Assembly: GCF_028858725.1 (NCBI RefSeq)
Contig: NC_084764.1
Location: 20,077,501 to 20,141,500 of the forward strand
DNA: 64,000 bases
Reading direction: 5' to 3'
From: Colius striatus
Taxonomy: Eukaryota; Chordata; Aves; Coliiformes; Coliidae
The position numbers were made by a program, and so were the translations under genes. Positions within the stretch are counted from its first letter, which is position 1. The number at the start of each line of letters is the position of its first letter. Shown here piece by piece: positions 49,301 through 63,340 of the stretch. The notes under the pieces were generated by a model. The model did not search any database. It saw only the letters and a program-made list of their open reading frames with translations, and was not told the DNA's origin.

Positions 49301-52300
49301 ACAGTAATACACTATCACATTTAAGCCCTGAAGAATAAACATTGTTCAGGGGCTACAATGGAAAAGTAGTGGACAATCAGAAAAATTGTTTGATTTCCAA
49401 TGATTTTTAAAGGGAATCTATGGATTTAGAATGGAAAAAAGATGTTTGAGTTTTTCCTGAAACTTATGTTTGGTCTTGTTCAGAAAGAGAGAGGCAAGCT
49501 GAGCTGATAGGTGATTTTAAAGCCTCTGAAGTCGTATGTTGAGAAAAGTAGCAACCATTGCTAAGTCTGCTGGCTTGAACCTACAGCAGCAACATTAAAT
49601 CCCTCAGAAAATGAAACTCACTGTCAATCTTCTGATACTCAGTCCCATTGCAGATGGAATGAAGTCTGACAGACAGTGATTCAAAACTAGACTGTACATT
49701 TTCGAGATCTTCAATAAAATGCGTTGATGGAAACAGTTCTTTTCCCAATGAGTGGAGGATTAAGGGCCAGTGAACACTGAAGCCAATAGTACGTATGCCA
49801 CTGACTAATCTGCTTTACCAGGAGTCAGTAAGGAGCTCAGAGAATGAGGGCTTGTGGAAATTCATCTAGGTTTTTATTGTACATGTTCTGTGCATAGGTG
49901 TTATGTTGTTGTCTCTAGGGTAGACCAATTAGCACAAACAGTAAAAAATCACCTAGATGTTAGAGGCTCGTGCATAGGACAAGAAAGCCACTGAGACTTG
50001 GACGTGTGAAGAGAACAGACTGTTTTCACCCTTCCTGTATTTCTTTCTTTGTGTCAACCTGAAATATTTCATGGCAGTGTAAAGACAACAGTAGAGAAAG
50101 GGAATCCAGCAATGCTTATTTTTAAAGCATCTTTCCTTCCCACACAAGGTCCTTTAAGACTGACAAATAAAAAGCACTTGTCAACCTTCTACTCCATTTA
50201 TTTCTCTGGCTCTACAATGTGCTCTCCCTCTTTGCATCCTTCTGCAGCCTGCTGCTGGCTCTTTGTTGTCTGGAGACTCACTAGGATTCTAACATTTTAC
50301 CTAAATTGCTCAGTGGAAAAATATCAGAATATTTCATTTCATCAGCTTGAAGTGCTTTGCTTCTCTACAGTTGAAGCACTTCAATTCAGCTGTAATATTT
50401 TGACTTTAGCAAAATAACAAAATACCCTAAACTGTAAGCACTGAAGTCAATGTAAAAAGATTGCAGCTTGCTGTGGGTGCCTTTTTGAGGTATTTCATGT
50501 CATGAGCAATTTTGACTTTTTATTCTGATTGTAAGCAAGAGGATTTTTTTTTTTTTTAAGGGAAAAGAAGTTTCCTCCAAAGCTGGAACTTTGTTCTATT
50601 CTAATAAAAATATTGTGTAACCACTGACTTCTCATATCAAAAGTATGATTGCTTCCCCCAGAATTTAGTCTTTTGATTATCATTGACCATACCATGATAC
50701 ATACATTGACAGGTTTCTGTGAGAGAATTGCTCTCCACAGTCAATTTACCTTCAATTTTAAATGTGGAAATTTGTACTTGTCTTTGCCTGACTACACTCC
50801 TCTTGGGTTTATAACAATGCTTAAAACTGAAGTCATTCTACAAAATGAGCTCTAAGGTAGCTTGATCTTTCAGTCTACCCAGCTGCATAGCTAAAGACTT
50901 ATCCAGTTTCCTTGCGTCAGTGTGAGATTCAAGCACACAGCCCTCTGGTCTGGCTCCTACACACCTTAGGGTGCCACGTGTTCCTCTGCCTTACAGGCTG
51001 ATCATAGAATCTCCTAACTGTAGGAAACCACCTAGGGCAAAAAGAATGGCCTTTCCTTTTTGTTTTACTCCTGTCCCCATTGTGCTGTCCAACTTCCTAT
51101 CACTTATCTCCATACCATGAAGCCAATGTGTGAGTCTGCCAGACTGCTCTCCTCCCAGGCCCTGTGTGGGGCCGTACAGTGGCAGATTGGGTAACTGGGT
51201 AAACTGTGAAGTCCATACCTGGCACCTGAAGAGATTGTAATTAACAGGATAGATATAGAGCTCAACAGCATGTATAGGAGTAAAAACCAGTCACATTCAC
51301 TGATGTAACTTGTATCCCAGAAAGGTCTAAAGGTTGCAATTGAATCATGTGAAATTATCTTCTAGATAAATGACAAAGCAACTTATGTCATCCCAATATT
51401 CTGTAAACTACTTCAGAACCAGAACAGAGATTTCATTTGTTTTTTGTCCTGAAATGAGCAAAATTGCATAGATGAGTCATGCAGGCTGCCAACCTTTTCT
51501 CACAGTCCAGAAAAGGCTAACTTACACCACCAACCTTGTCTAGGCTTTCCTCCCTAGGAAAAAAAAAAAAAGAAATTACTCTAGTGAACAACTGGTAATT
51601 GAAGAGAGCCTACTATCCAAAGCTGAGCAGTTGACTGTAACTAATTAGGCTGTAGAGGAGTGAAAAGCCCTTTTACAGGTGAGTGAAAAAACGGTCTGTG
51701 CTTCTCCTCAATTGGTTCACCCTTTTCTAATTTCATCATGACTCAATCCAACAAACACCACATAAACCAAAATGCATTAAACCCTTTACTTCAGTTATAG
51801 CTTCTATAGAATCAGCACTACTTTAAAATAAATGGACCACATTTATTTTTATTTGATTTCTTTTTAGCTCGTCAGTTCTCACACCTGGAAAACATGTATA
51901 TGATCAAATCAAAAGCAAATCTGAAGTAAATCTGGGAATACTTTGAAATGCTGCAACGGTTTTGCTTCCTAGGAAGAATTTTAGCAAGCCTAGCAGTTCT
52001 TGTGAGTTTTGACTTCAATGTGTCTTCTTGGCTTTTCAAGGTCTCAAAAGTGTGTGTTGAAGGGATATTGTGGATTTCTGCGACTCAACAGCCATTCCAC
52101 TCTCTATAACCAATGTTTTCAGCCAAGCAGACTGGGTTTAGGCGGTCAACATAGCCATCTGTCCTGATTTTTGTAAGGTAGTTCATGACTTTTAAAAGAG
52201 GAATTGGGTACAGAGATAAGGAGGGAAATTTTTGTATTGTGGATATGAGTCATTGCTTCAAAATTTCGTTGTGTCCAAAACCTGCAAAATGTACTGCACA

Positions 52301-53668
52301 GATGAGAGAACTACTAAGTATTTCTCAGTAGAGAAATAATGGAGACTTACTTGAGTCTGCTCATGTCTTAATGAAATCAGCTTAAAGTCATGAAAGTTCT
52401 TAATTGATGACAAAAAATCCAGTGGGAAAAAACCCTGGAGGGCGAAAAGGGTGAAAAAAGGCACAAAAATGTCCTGAGGAAGGAGTTTTGGACTATCAAC
52501 TCCAACTGACAGATGTATTATGTTAGCTTCATTTTCTTATGTGGACAAGAAACCCCTCAGTGCCAGTGAGAGTACATGCCATGAACATGCAAAGGAAATG
52601 GAGGTTGTTGGAAAGACGCAGGAGGCATTGAACTCCAGGCATCAGAGAGGGAAAGCAATGCAGAATGCAACCTACACTTGTGTGAGCTGACTTGTCATGA
52701 TTTATAGGCAAAAAAAAAAAGAGGAAAACATTAGGAGGAAATCTTGGCAGTTTCTTTTTTATTATTATTTTTTTCCCATGATCAGAACAGTAAATGTTGG
52801 AAATTCTGAGAAACAGCAAAAGTGGGAAAGGATATTTGTACATCTTTTTTAATTATTATTTTATACAAGCATTCATTCCTAAAAAAAAAAAAGCCACTCT
52901 TGTTGCATTTAAATCCTTCAAAATGATATTTCATGACTTATCTTTTTCAGTGATATTTTGTTTCCTATACTCACAAGGCTTAGAGAGTCTAAGGCTCAAT
53001 TTTCTAATTTTTAATATTTTTCTCACTGCAGAGTTGTTTCAATAGAAAAACAATCCATTGATGCCCTTTCACATGTAGCATAACTCTTTCCATGGTCAGA
53101 AGATGTTTTGCACTGTATAATATTTATTTTAAAACTATCTCTAGCAGGAGTTTATAAATCCACATAATCCACTTTTTTGCTGGAAGAGGAAAACCAGATT
53201 TCTGATTTTAATTTTTATAAAATATTTTTCTTTCAATATTTCTAAATTTTCCTGGGGTAGAAAAAGATTAAAAAAAATTTATTTTTCAGTACCTTCAACA
53301 TGTCTGAAAATCTCTAGTTTTGGATATTGGCTGGAACCATATCGGCTGGTCGGCTGGTTCGGCTTGGGATCTCAAACAAACAGAAGCTGGCCCTTGAAAG
53401 ATCTGCTACATCCACTGCCTGCAAATGGAGATTTTCTCTTCCTGATAGGGAAAATCAGGTCCAAAATGAGGATGCAGGTGCTGTGCATCAGGTGTTTCTG
53501 GGTTCAACACTTCCAAGGCTGAACAGCTGGTGCATAGATGACCAGCCTGTGCACACTACGCTCAGCACATTGTGAATACATCAGACTTATTTCATATGCA
53601 TAAGCCAACAGTGCCACAAAGATGCACTTTTATCTCTAGATGCCTTATGTATGGTCTGCCCTGTTAAG
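46321..53668. other. Gene-free non-coding DNA
   Basis: No coding or RNA gene recognised. 'gatcatagaatctcctaactgtagg' near 51000 recalls a CR1 tail but extends no further. Short A or T runs occur near 50548, 51558, 52710 and 52881. Confidence 0.5.
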
Positions 53669-54310
53669 CACAGAATTATTTTGGTTGTAAAAGACCTTTA
53701 AGATCATCAAGTCCAACCACTAACTTCCCACTGGCAAGCCCATCACTAAACCAGGCCATGTTCCTCAGCATCTAATCTATTAATTTTTTAAATATCCGCC
53801 CACCTCCCTGGGCAGTCTGTTCCAATGTTTAACAACCCTCTCAGTGAAGTTCTTCCTAATGGCCAGTCTAAACCTCTGACACAGCTTGAGGCCTTTTTCT
53901 CTTGTCCTATGACTTGTGACTTGGGAGAAGAGACTGATCTCCACTCACGTACAACCTCCTTTCAGGTAGTTGCAGAGAATGGTCATGCCTCCTCTCAGCC
54001 TCCTCTTGTCCAGACTAATCAGCCCCAGCTCCCTCAGTCGCTCCTCATCAGACTTGTTCTCCAACTTCGTTGCCCATCTCTGGACATACTCGAGCACCTC
54101 AATGTCCTTCTTGTAGAGAGGGGCCCAAAACTGAACACAGTATTTGAGGTGTGGCCTTACCAGCACTGAATTCAGGGGGACAGTCACAACCTTCTTGGTC
54201 CTACTGGCCACACTATTTCTGATATATGTAAGGATGCCTTTGGTCTTCTTGGCCACCTGGACACACCACTGGCTCATGTCCATGTGCACGTGTGAGTTGT
54301 CCAGGGCTTT
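53669..54310 (-). mobile_element. CR1 LINE 3' fragment
   Basis: The plus strand opens with the antisense tail ('cacagaattattttggttg', 'aagtccaaccactaac'). The minus strand encodes the ORF2 C-terminal region with recognisable stretches ([55 protein letters not shown]). The frame is broken after about 140 codons. The reverse transcriptase core is absent because of 5' truncation. Confidence 0.92.
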
Positions 54311-56316
54311 GAAATATCTGTACACTTCAAATAGGTGGCTAAATTCCTTTTCTAATGAGATCATTCACATGGAATATCCATACTAGATGTCATCCTGTTC
54401 CCTTACTTGGATGACAAGTAGGAATGAGGAAGGCAAGAGGAATTATCTATATTCATTACTTCTGTTTTTATATTGCTGAAACTCAGTATTTTTGTGGAGC
54501 TATGTGACAGATGTTCCCACAAGAGCAGCATCTCCTCTGCTCTGCTTTCTCTGCTCGTGATAACCTTGTTTTTAATCTCAGTACCTTGCTCCCAGAGCAC
54601 CTGTGTAGGCAAGCAGGCATGCAGTAAATGTGATGTCTTAACATCTTTTTGGTTTTTGTCTTGCTCTCTCAGGAGGGCGTGTGATGCCTTCTGGCTGTCA
54701 TAGTGTCACAGAGTGGCTCTGAGGATAACACAGGAGCAATTGTATGTGACCAGATTATGGGAATAACTCATTGCTCCCCTGTTTGTCTCTGCCTGGTTTC
54801 AAAGTCTGCAGTCATGCTCTGTGCAGAAAATCAAGCTATGCCAAAGGATCCCCAGTTGGTAGCAGAGCAACACTTCCAGGTCCGGTAAAGCTCATATGTT
54901 TGCTAAGTGATTAGGTAATATTTTCAGGATATTTGACAGAAAATACCGTCGCAGTAAAGATCCGGCTGAACTGTCCCTGCCATGGGCTGGAAGCAGTACA
55001 CAGGTATCTACCGCCCTCTAGAGGCAAAAGTTTGAAGCATCCGCTCCGTAAGCAAAACCACTTTCCTGATCGCAACCAACTGCAGTGGTGTATGCTCCCC
55101 TGGCTGCCACAGCACTAACATAGCTAGTGACTGAGGTTGTGTTTCTTGCTGTGGAGACTGAAACCTCACTTCCTTAGCATTTCTTATCTGTAAAAATCCT
55201 ATATGGCTGTGTAAGCGGACATAAACCCAAAGTCAGTTCAATGGGATTGGAAAGTACAGATCTCTACTCAGGTGTAAGAAACAGTAAAAAGTGAAAGGCA
55301 GTGGAGAAACCACATTTCTGACTCATCGTTCATTGCACAGGAAAAAAAATCCACCATAAATAGTGGAGTTTTAAAATATTTCTTAACATTCTGTCTTATT
55401 TATTTCAGTCTAGACCGCACAATTATTGCCCAAGTCTGAAGGGAATAATGGTATTTGTGGGTTTTGCATATTAATCACAGGACTGCAAATTTTTGACAAA
55501 CCCTTAAGAAAAGTAGCACATGTATATATGTGAGTGTGTGTGTGTGCGCACTATAGCTGAGCTGCTCTAAGTTCTACCCTCACAAACACAATCAGCATCC
55601 CATGCAGACCCTGCAATTCTCATTATTATTGGGCACAGATATATCAGGTTTACCACTACAGATGTGGAAATACATTGTATGACTGTTGCAAATCCACATG
55701 AAGATGGTGGGTTGAAAAGTTGGGGGTACAGGAAACTGTAAAATGTTTTACCCCGTAATGTATCCACCCTAAAACAAGTAGAATAATGCAAAGCTAAAAA
55801 CACATTGTGTTAAAACTGCTCTATCAAAAAGACAGCATGGTTTTGAATATAAGACTTTGTGGTTTAGTTTTTTTTCACTTGATTCTGCTGCTGAGGTGTC
55901 TAAATCCACTGAAGTCAAGGTGACTTTAGCTGTTGATTTGTGTTTATAATAGAATGAGAGGCAGTAAATAAGCATGGTTACAATGTTAAGGCATGACATT
56001 AAGTTGGAGGACAGAGACAGGGATGTCATGATTGGAAAGACAGAAAGTCTTGGAAGAGAAGGTGTTTCATCTGTAAATTTGATTCTCAAAGTGCAAGTAT
56101 GCAGTCACCAATGTACAAGTGTACATTTCTTTTGATCACCTTCTGGTAAAAGATTTTATTTATGTATTGCCTTGCCTATGCAAGAGTTTTTTATGGACAT
56201 ACAATCAGGACCTTACTTTCCTTGGGGGTCAGAAAGTTTGGAATAAGTCGGGAGAAAGTATTAGATTTCTGGTACACCTCTTTTATTCCCCTCTTTTTTT
56301 TTTTTTCCAAGGTGGA
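54311..56316. other. Gene-free non-coding DNA
   Basis: No gene recognised. A (GT)n-like run is near 55530-55547. Unique AT-rich sequence at about 55340-55500 looks like possible conserved regulatory DNA. Confidence 0.5.
55010..55024 (-). promoter_or_regulatory. CTCF-like motif
   Basis: The reverse strand reads CCTCTAGAGGGCGGT, close to the CTCF core CCACTAGAGGGCGG with one difference. Confidence 0.35.
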
Positions 56317-56580
56317 AGAATCACAAAATAGTTGAGATTGAAAGGCATGTCTGAATATTCTCTAGTTCAAACCTGGGCAAATTCCACTGCTCGAAGCAGG
56401 GTCAGCTAAAGCAAGTTGCTCAGGACCATGTGCATTTGATGTTTGGATATCTCCATGTTGGAGAATCCACAATGTCTCCAGGAAATCTCTTCCCTTTTTT
56501 GACTACACTCAAAGTATATGTATTTTTTTTAACGTTTAAATGCAGTTTCCTGCATTTCAAGTGTTACAGTGCAAAAATGA
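56317..56580 (-). mobile_element. Diverged CR1 LINE 3' fragment
   Basis: The plus strand has 'agaatcacaaaatagttgag', 'ctgctcgaagcagggtcagc' and 'tggatatctccatgttggag', in the order of an antisense CR1 3' end. It is more diverged than the copies at 18.8 and 53.7 kb and has no open frame of note. Confidence 0.8.
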
Positions 56581-59500
56581 AACAGAGGATGCTGATGTTG
56601 CTTTTACTATTAGACATTTGTGAGGGAAAAAGGCTGCAAAGAAAAAAGTGCATCTAGAGGAAGGGGACGATTTGATATATAGCTGGTAATTACACCTCTG
56701 TCTCTTCATTGCTAGCACTGTATATATTAAACAAGAGACCTTCATGGTGCTCTTTTCCCACAAGTTGTCCGTAAATGCTTGCAGCTAACTCTGTAAATTT
56801 GTCAGTGTTGTAAGTTATGGTCATATTAAACACAAGAGATCACCTCTGGCAAGACAGCTCCTAAACGAAAGACTGCTCAAAATTTGGAGGATATTCTGGG
56901 TATGTAGTGTCACATGAGCTCTTTCTTCTCATGTTCCCCCCCATACAGCTATTTTGAGCCATCAATGAGAACAGAATACTTTGTTGTGGTTGGAACTTTG
57001 ATCTAATGCACAATTGTTCTTCCTCAGGCTTGTAAAAACTCCTCAAATGTAACATTGCTGACTCAGTATACTGTTAGACCAGAAAACTAGGAAGTCCATT
57101 AAAATATGACTGGAACTAAGACGAACCTATTATGTCTCTCAACAAAACCAACTTTCAAAGAAGAAAAGAGCACATACAGGCATGGCATCCCAGCCTGGGC
57201 AGTCTAAAGTAAGAGTGTTTCTGCAATGACTTTAGGACAACTGTGTTTGCAGAGTGCCTGGCTCACTGAGGTCATGGTTACAGCCTTTAACTGCTGTTAA
57301 ATGACCAGTAAATCTCAGCTTTCCCGAAGGACTTCATTTTGCTTCTGACTGGAATTTAATTCCCTGTCGATCTCTGGGTTTTAAACACAATGAGTCTTCT
57401 TTTATCAATGCTCTGCAGAAGAACCTTTGGATTACTCCCTCCAAATACCTGGTCTAAGATTTATCAACAGTCCAATAAGAGATGGTCCTAGACTTTCAAT
57501 CACACAGCTTGTGGAAAAATGCAGACACTGACACAGATGCCAGAGAAAAGACGAAAAATCTCTCAATTGACTTTTGTAGGATTGGTGAGTTATCTGGGAT
57601 TATTTACTGGCAAATACCGTGCATCTTTCTGGTAGATTTCTGTGCTTTTATTTCAGACAACCTCAGAAACTTGATTAACGGGAGTGACTCCTGTATCTAT
57701 TAATAGGGAATCCTCAGTTTGCTGTTCAAGGCTGAACCATGTCTGTAACATCTCATATTCACCACTAAGAGAAGTTTTAGCTTAGAGCTAAATAGTTCAG
57801 TGGCTTTGTCAACGTCTATTATTCAAGTGTAAGAAGATGAAACAAATTCATTTGGATTAGGTCAACCTAAAGGAGTATTTCTATGCCCCATTTAGTAGTG
57901 TATTTTTTTCAGTAATGAAGAAAAAAAAGTTTGAAACTTTTCCTAGAGCATTTTTGCAGAGAAGAGATTAAAGTATGTACAAGTTCATGGTCTAATTTGG
58001 GATACGGAATTCCAAATTGTCCACAAAGTTCAATTTTTTAGGCAGATGCTGGGGAGTGCTCTCTAGAAAGAAAAAGAAAACAAAAACAATTTCTGAAAGC
58101 TGCTTCAGAAAATGTGTTCCAAATACACCTGCAGGCCTTCATTAGTATGAATGACATAGGAAAACATTCACACTTACACATATAACCACCATTAAGATTT
58201 TCACACAAAAAAATTGAACATTTGGTTCCAAAACGAAAAACAAGAACTTTAATTGATTATGACTTGTGGTGCTAGTTTAGCCAAAGGCAAAGTTGTACTT
58301 GGAAACAGATTGCACAAACCCACACTTTTTGCAAGCTGATCACATGTTCCAGTGAGGAAATTCACATGGTGTTTGGTAAAAAGTGCCATGATTTCTATGG
58401 ATCTTCAGAGGAAGTCCAAGTCAAAAAGTAGCAATATCCTGCTTATGTGAAGGGTCATCCCCATCAACAACTTCTTCCTCACTGCCTCTTTTACAAACCA
58501 TGCTCCAGAAAATGTTAAATAACTTTATATGTATGTCTGTGTGTCCATATTTTAAAAACCAACTAACCAACCAACCAATCAAACCCAAAAACCCACAACC
58601 AAGCTTTGTAAAAAATGATCAAGAAAACAGTTAGGAAGCCAATTGCTTTTGGATTAGTGTAAAACTGAAAATTAGTTTTAAAAGGTCAGATTGCATTAAA
58701 TAAGAAAATAAATGTTTATTATAAAATAAATCTAATTTGAATTTCCATCTAGATGAAACATGATTTGTAAAAAACAAGATTCTGTTGCTATGGACCTGCA
58801 CTGTATTGCAGATGGTCCTGTCTTCACTTAAAGAAAGGCACTGCACTGGCTTGCTCTCTTACACTGTCCTATGTTGCTTTGACCCTATTAGACTTGCAGG
58901 TATAAATAACATTTTATAACTGTATGAGTACAGCTGACATTCATTGAAGCCAGTAGAAGCAAAGCAAACATGAACTTGCAGCATAGATCAGAATTTCAAA
59001 GCAAAGTTCTTCTTGGTGTCCTTTTATAGGTGGGCTAGATCCTTGCTGTAACTCACCCTTTTGCTCTGTAGAACTAAGTCCATCATGGATGATCCCTCAT
59101 GTCTGTAACTTCAAATTGTGAGAGATGCAGTGTAGATGTGGCTCCAGGTATGTCTAACACACATCTGCCCAATTGTGAGCAGGAACATATCAACTTTATT
59201 TTACATGATGCATTCCTAAGGTGCATGGTGACTAAAGACTTATATGTGCAGATACACAAGAGTTTAATGAGTTTCAGAAGGAAAGTGAATTTATTTTAGG
59301 TGCATTAACACCGTTTTATGAATAAGGTAGTTGGAAAAGCCAATGCAAACAGTGTGTGATGCTTTTACAAATCTAGCCTGTAATTGTTAACATATGAAGC
59401 ACACTTATTTTACTGCAACTTGAATTGTACAGTAAAAGCTTGATTCATGAAGGCATTATGCAATAATTAACTAGGTTTGCTGTGAACTTAACCAATAAAA

Positions 59501-62500
59501 AAAAAGTGCAGAAAGGACATGTCTGGAAGTTTCACTGGTCAGTGAAAGTGCAGAAGCTGACAACACACTGGTGTTCCTATGGTATTAGCTAGTGCCTTCT
59601 TGCAGCAGGGAAGGGAGGAAGAAGTGTTTCAGATGTAACCTCACACATCGCTTCATTTAGTTATAGTGCTTCAGGCAGATTAAAGCAAATGTAAATATCA
59701 GGCTCTGCCTTAAAATATTAATGTGACAATGGGAATCAGTGGCATCAGCCTTCTTTGCTCATTTTCTGTATATATAAATATGTTGTCTTCACCAAAATGT
59801 ACCTCTTGATATGTTGGCCACAATACATTGCATAGGTGTTGGAAGCATTAAAATGTAACAGATTGAGAAGTATCTGCCTTGTGTCAAGCTTGAATATTTT
59901 TTTACTTACAGAATAACTAACCCTATTTGCTAGTTCTGTAGTTCTGTTAAGTCACTTAATCAGACCTCTAATTCTGTCTCTATAAGAAACTTGTAGATCT
60001 GCAAGGATCTGCAAGGTGAAGTAAATACCTTCATTTAATCTATTTAATCCTTCAATTAATTGGTGGCATAAACAAGTTGTCTCCTTGTGCCTGTCAGTCT
60101 CCTCTCTCTAATGTTGGGAAGAAGGTTGGAAAAATTTCCAGCTCTGGGATTGCTGCTGAAGCCCTGCTCATATCTATGAGGGTGTGTTGACACCTAGCAC
60201 ATGGTTCCTGGCAGCTGGAGTGTGCTAAGGGCACTCGTACATTCAGCTACAGCAGCTCAGCTGATGGGATGTCATTTGTTACTCAGTACTTTAAACTGTG
60301 CAAAAACTACCTATGCAAACTTGGTCTTAAATCTGACTTAAAGTCTTGCCTGCCTTTGAGAGACTGAAAAAAAAATGAAGTAAAAGTCTATTTCTCTCGA
60401 CAGTCACAGATGCACAGCATAGGGCTCATGCTCTGGATGTGAGATTCATTGAGTTCCACTAGTAGTGGTTCACCAGAGCCCTGCTGTCACACACGTTGGG
60501 CTCATTGTGCCGTAATATCTCCCTGGCTCTACACCATGCTGGACAGACAAGATCAGAGGGCTGAAGGGCAGTGTCACAATGCTGGGTTTGGTGGCCAATG
60601 GGCTAGGACCAGAAAAAAAGAAAAAAGGGAATGCAAGCCTTCTGACTGGCTCCAGAGACAAGCAACATAAACCAAGGCCACTGATTTTCTTGGTCCTTCT
60701 GTGAGATTTTTAAAATGTGCTATTGTTGCTTTTCACCCTTCTACTAAGTGTATGGCAGAAGGGCACCACATCACACACTGGGGCTGCTACCAGGGTGGTT
60801 ACTCTGGGCATAATCTAGGCTGTTGTCTGATTGTCAGTTAAGCAATTGATATCAATAGCATAATTGCTGCCCATAACATGCTGCTGTACTCCACACCCAT
60901 CCCTCCCACAGGAAGTGCTGCAGGTAGTTAGAGTGCATCCCAAGATGTTGGAGGCCTTAGCATGTATAAGAATAGAATTAATTTCTGAAAAATTGTCCCA
61001 AAATAGAGTCATATTAAATATCAGTTATATGGAATGGGGCTTAGGAAAGGCTGTAGTATGTAAGTGATTTCTACCTGTCTTGTATCCAGCACTCCTTCTC
61101 CCTGGCTTCCACAACATTCCTGCTCTGTACTCTCATAGCTGATACCTGACCCTTAGACTTGTCACCTAAATCCCCTACATGCTCGTACTTCCCTTGCTGG
61201 GTGTGTGAGGAGCAGCTGAAATATTTTTCTGTAAGGAAGCAGCTCCCATGTAACCTCTACAAGATTCCCAGATCAAGCATCCTTTTGCCTGCCTTGCCTG
61301 GCAGCAGACCAGGTCAGCTGTGGCTGTCTCTAGCCCAATGCTGAGAACTTCCTTGTCTGGAGGATCTGCAGCGCCTCTGAGTAACATCTTCTGGTACTTT
61401 GCTACCCTCCCAGGAATGAAATTTCTCTTAAAATGTGATCTCAATGAAAGATTTACTTTTTGTTCTATAGAATGATTGAAAATACCTTCAGAAAACATGA
61501 TCGTGGCACTGTGTGCCTGTAATATCTTTCAAGTTTTATTTCTCCCTCCCTTCATCCCACAAAATTTCCAGTGACTAATGGAGGTCTATGGAAGTACTAG
61601 AGAATTTGATATATCAAATTTAAAATAATCAATTGAATTCTTTAGCCACATCCATCTGTCTTTATTACATTCTCCTCTCTTCATTCCCTTCTTCCCGCTA
61701 AAATGTAGCTGAGGCATCCCTTTTGGTCCTTCCTACACTCTCACCTCAGTAGGTACCGTGTGAAACTCTTCGGAGCTCCTGCATCTGAAAACACCCTCCA
61801 GTATTCCTTTACTTCAACCTAATTCAATCTAACCTTGAAAATGAGTAAACATCTCAGTTGTCACCACCTTTTAATTTCTCTTATCTTTTGCAGTTCTTTT
61901 TTGCAAAATGAACAGTGTCTGTTGACTCTGCAAAAGCATTTTGGGATGCAGTAGATATGAAAGCTGTGATCCCATGCAGAATGATACCTTCGGGCTGAAT
62001 GTTCTTGAAATTTTGGTCCTCAGTTTAGAAATATCCAGGATGTCAGGTATAACTATTCTATTTCTAATGGAGGGCCACCTGCCATGTGAACCAGTCACAG
62101 GAAATTTATCAGAGGTGTTTTTTAAGGCTTTTTTAGTCAGAGGGAAGTAACATGAACCCATTTGGAGATTCTCCTGTGAAGAGCCCAGTGTAGCACATAT
62201 TTTCCCCTCATTACATACAAGTAGCTCCTAGTGATGCTGATGGAAATTACAGGTGTGTGCACTTAGAGAAGAATATAGACCTGTATTGTGCAAATTACTT
62301 CAGAAAACAAGCTCACTTTATGGACATGGACTGTGCAGAGCTGAGCAGCAGTATATTTCAAGCAATGTTCCCTGCATACGATGTAGAAAAGGGAAGAGGA
62401 GGTTGGGGAGTGAGGGAGGGCAGAGATCTGGAATTTATAACTACTTTTAATAACAACCATGGGGGATAAAACCTGCAGAGATTTGACTACCTTCAAAATT

Positions 62501-63249
62501 GCTTCTCACCTCTGGTTTTGAAATCTGCAGCCCAATTATTTGTTTACTTGATAGTGTTAAATTCTTACTCTCCATCATTATTTGCTTGCTAGTAAAGAAC
62601 CAAAAAGAATAGCAGTCCAAAGGTAACCACACAACTAAATCACTTCCAGATGATAGGTCATACTCTGATGGTGAAAGCAGACTTTACAATTTCAGTGTGC
62701 CAGGTAATATATGGCAGTCACCCAGTTCCTATTAGGTCTTTGTAATGGTATATAGATATACTCTGGATTTGGGTTGGCTAATAATACATATATGCAGTAT
62801 TTAGCTCCATTTCAATCAGAAAATCTCTCTCCCAAGAGACAAGACAATTCTAAACCATCTGTTATCCCTAAATCTCCACACAGAAGGCATATTAGCAATT
62901 TTTGTTGTGACATTAAGTCTGCAGCAGTTTGAATAGCCAGCCTTTGGAGCATACAGTCTAAATATACTCCCTCTATATGCATGCTTGTGATGCCCACTTG
63001 AAATACACGACAACTTCATGCCTTTCCCATAGGATCTCTGCCTCATTCACTGCTTAGGACAGGTAGCCATGAATGGCTTTTCATTTATTGAAAATACATT
63101 AAATATTTTCCTTTCTCCATGTGTTTAGCATGTAGCCTAACCCCCTATTTATCAGGGATCTTGATCTGAAGAGAGAGATTTTAATTTAATTTGAGAAGCT
63201 TCCCATGGTCTTAATAACTGTAGTCTCCAAGAACTTCACAAATGCGTAT
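56581..63249. other. Gene-free non-coding DNA
   Basis: No gene or confident repeat. (CCAA)n-like sequence lies at about 58559-58590 and an 11-bp direct duplication near 59996-60016. The block 59390-59510, with 'gcaataattaactaggtttgc', has the texture of conserved regulatory DNA. Confidence 0.5.
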
Positions 63250-63340
63250 TTATTTTCAGATCTCCCCTATGATTATCATCCACATTTTACATCTGGAAAA
63301 CAGAAGAACAGAGAGATGCAGTGATTTCAGTTGCCCAGTT
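63250..63340 (+). mobile_element. MIR-like ancient SINE fragment
   Basis: 'gattatcatccacattttac', followed by 'gaaaacagaagaacagagagatgcagtgatttcagttgccca', parallels the MIR core order (attattatccccattttacagatgaggaaactgaggcacagagagg...gacttgccca). Only the core region is recognisable. Such old copies predate birds. Confidence 0.45.
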
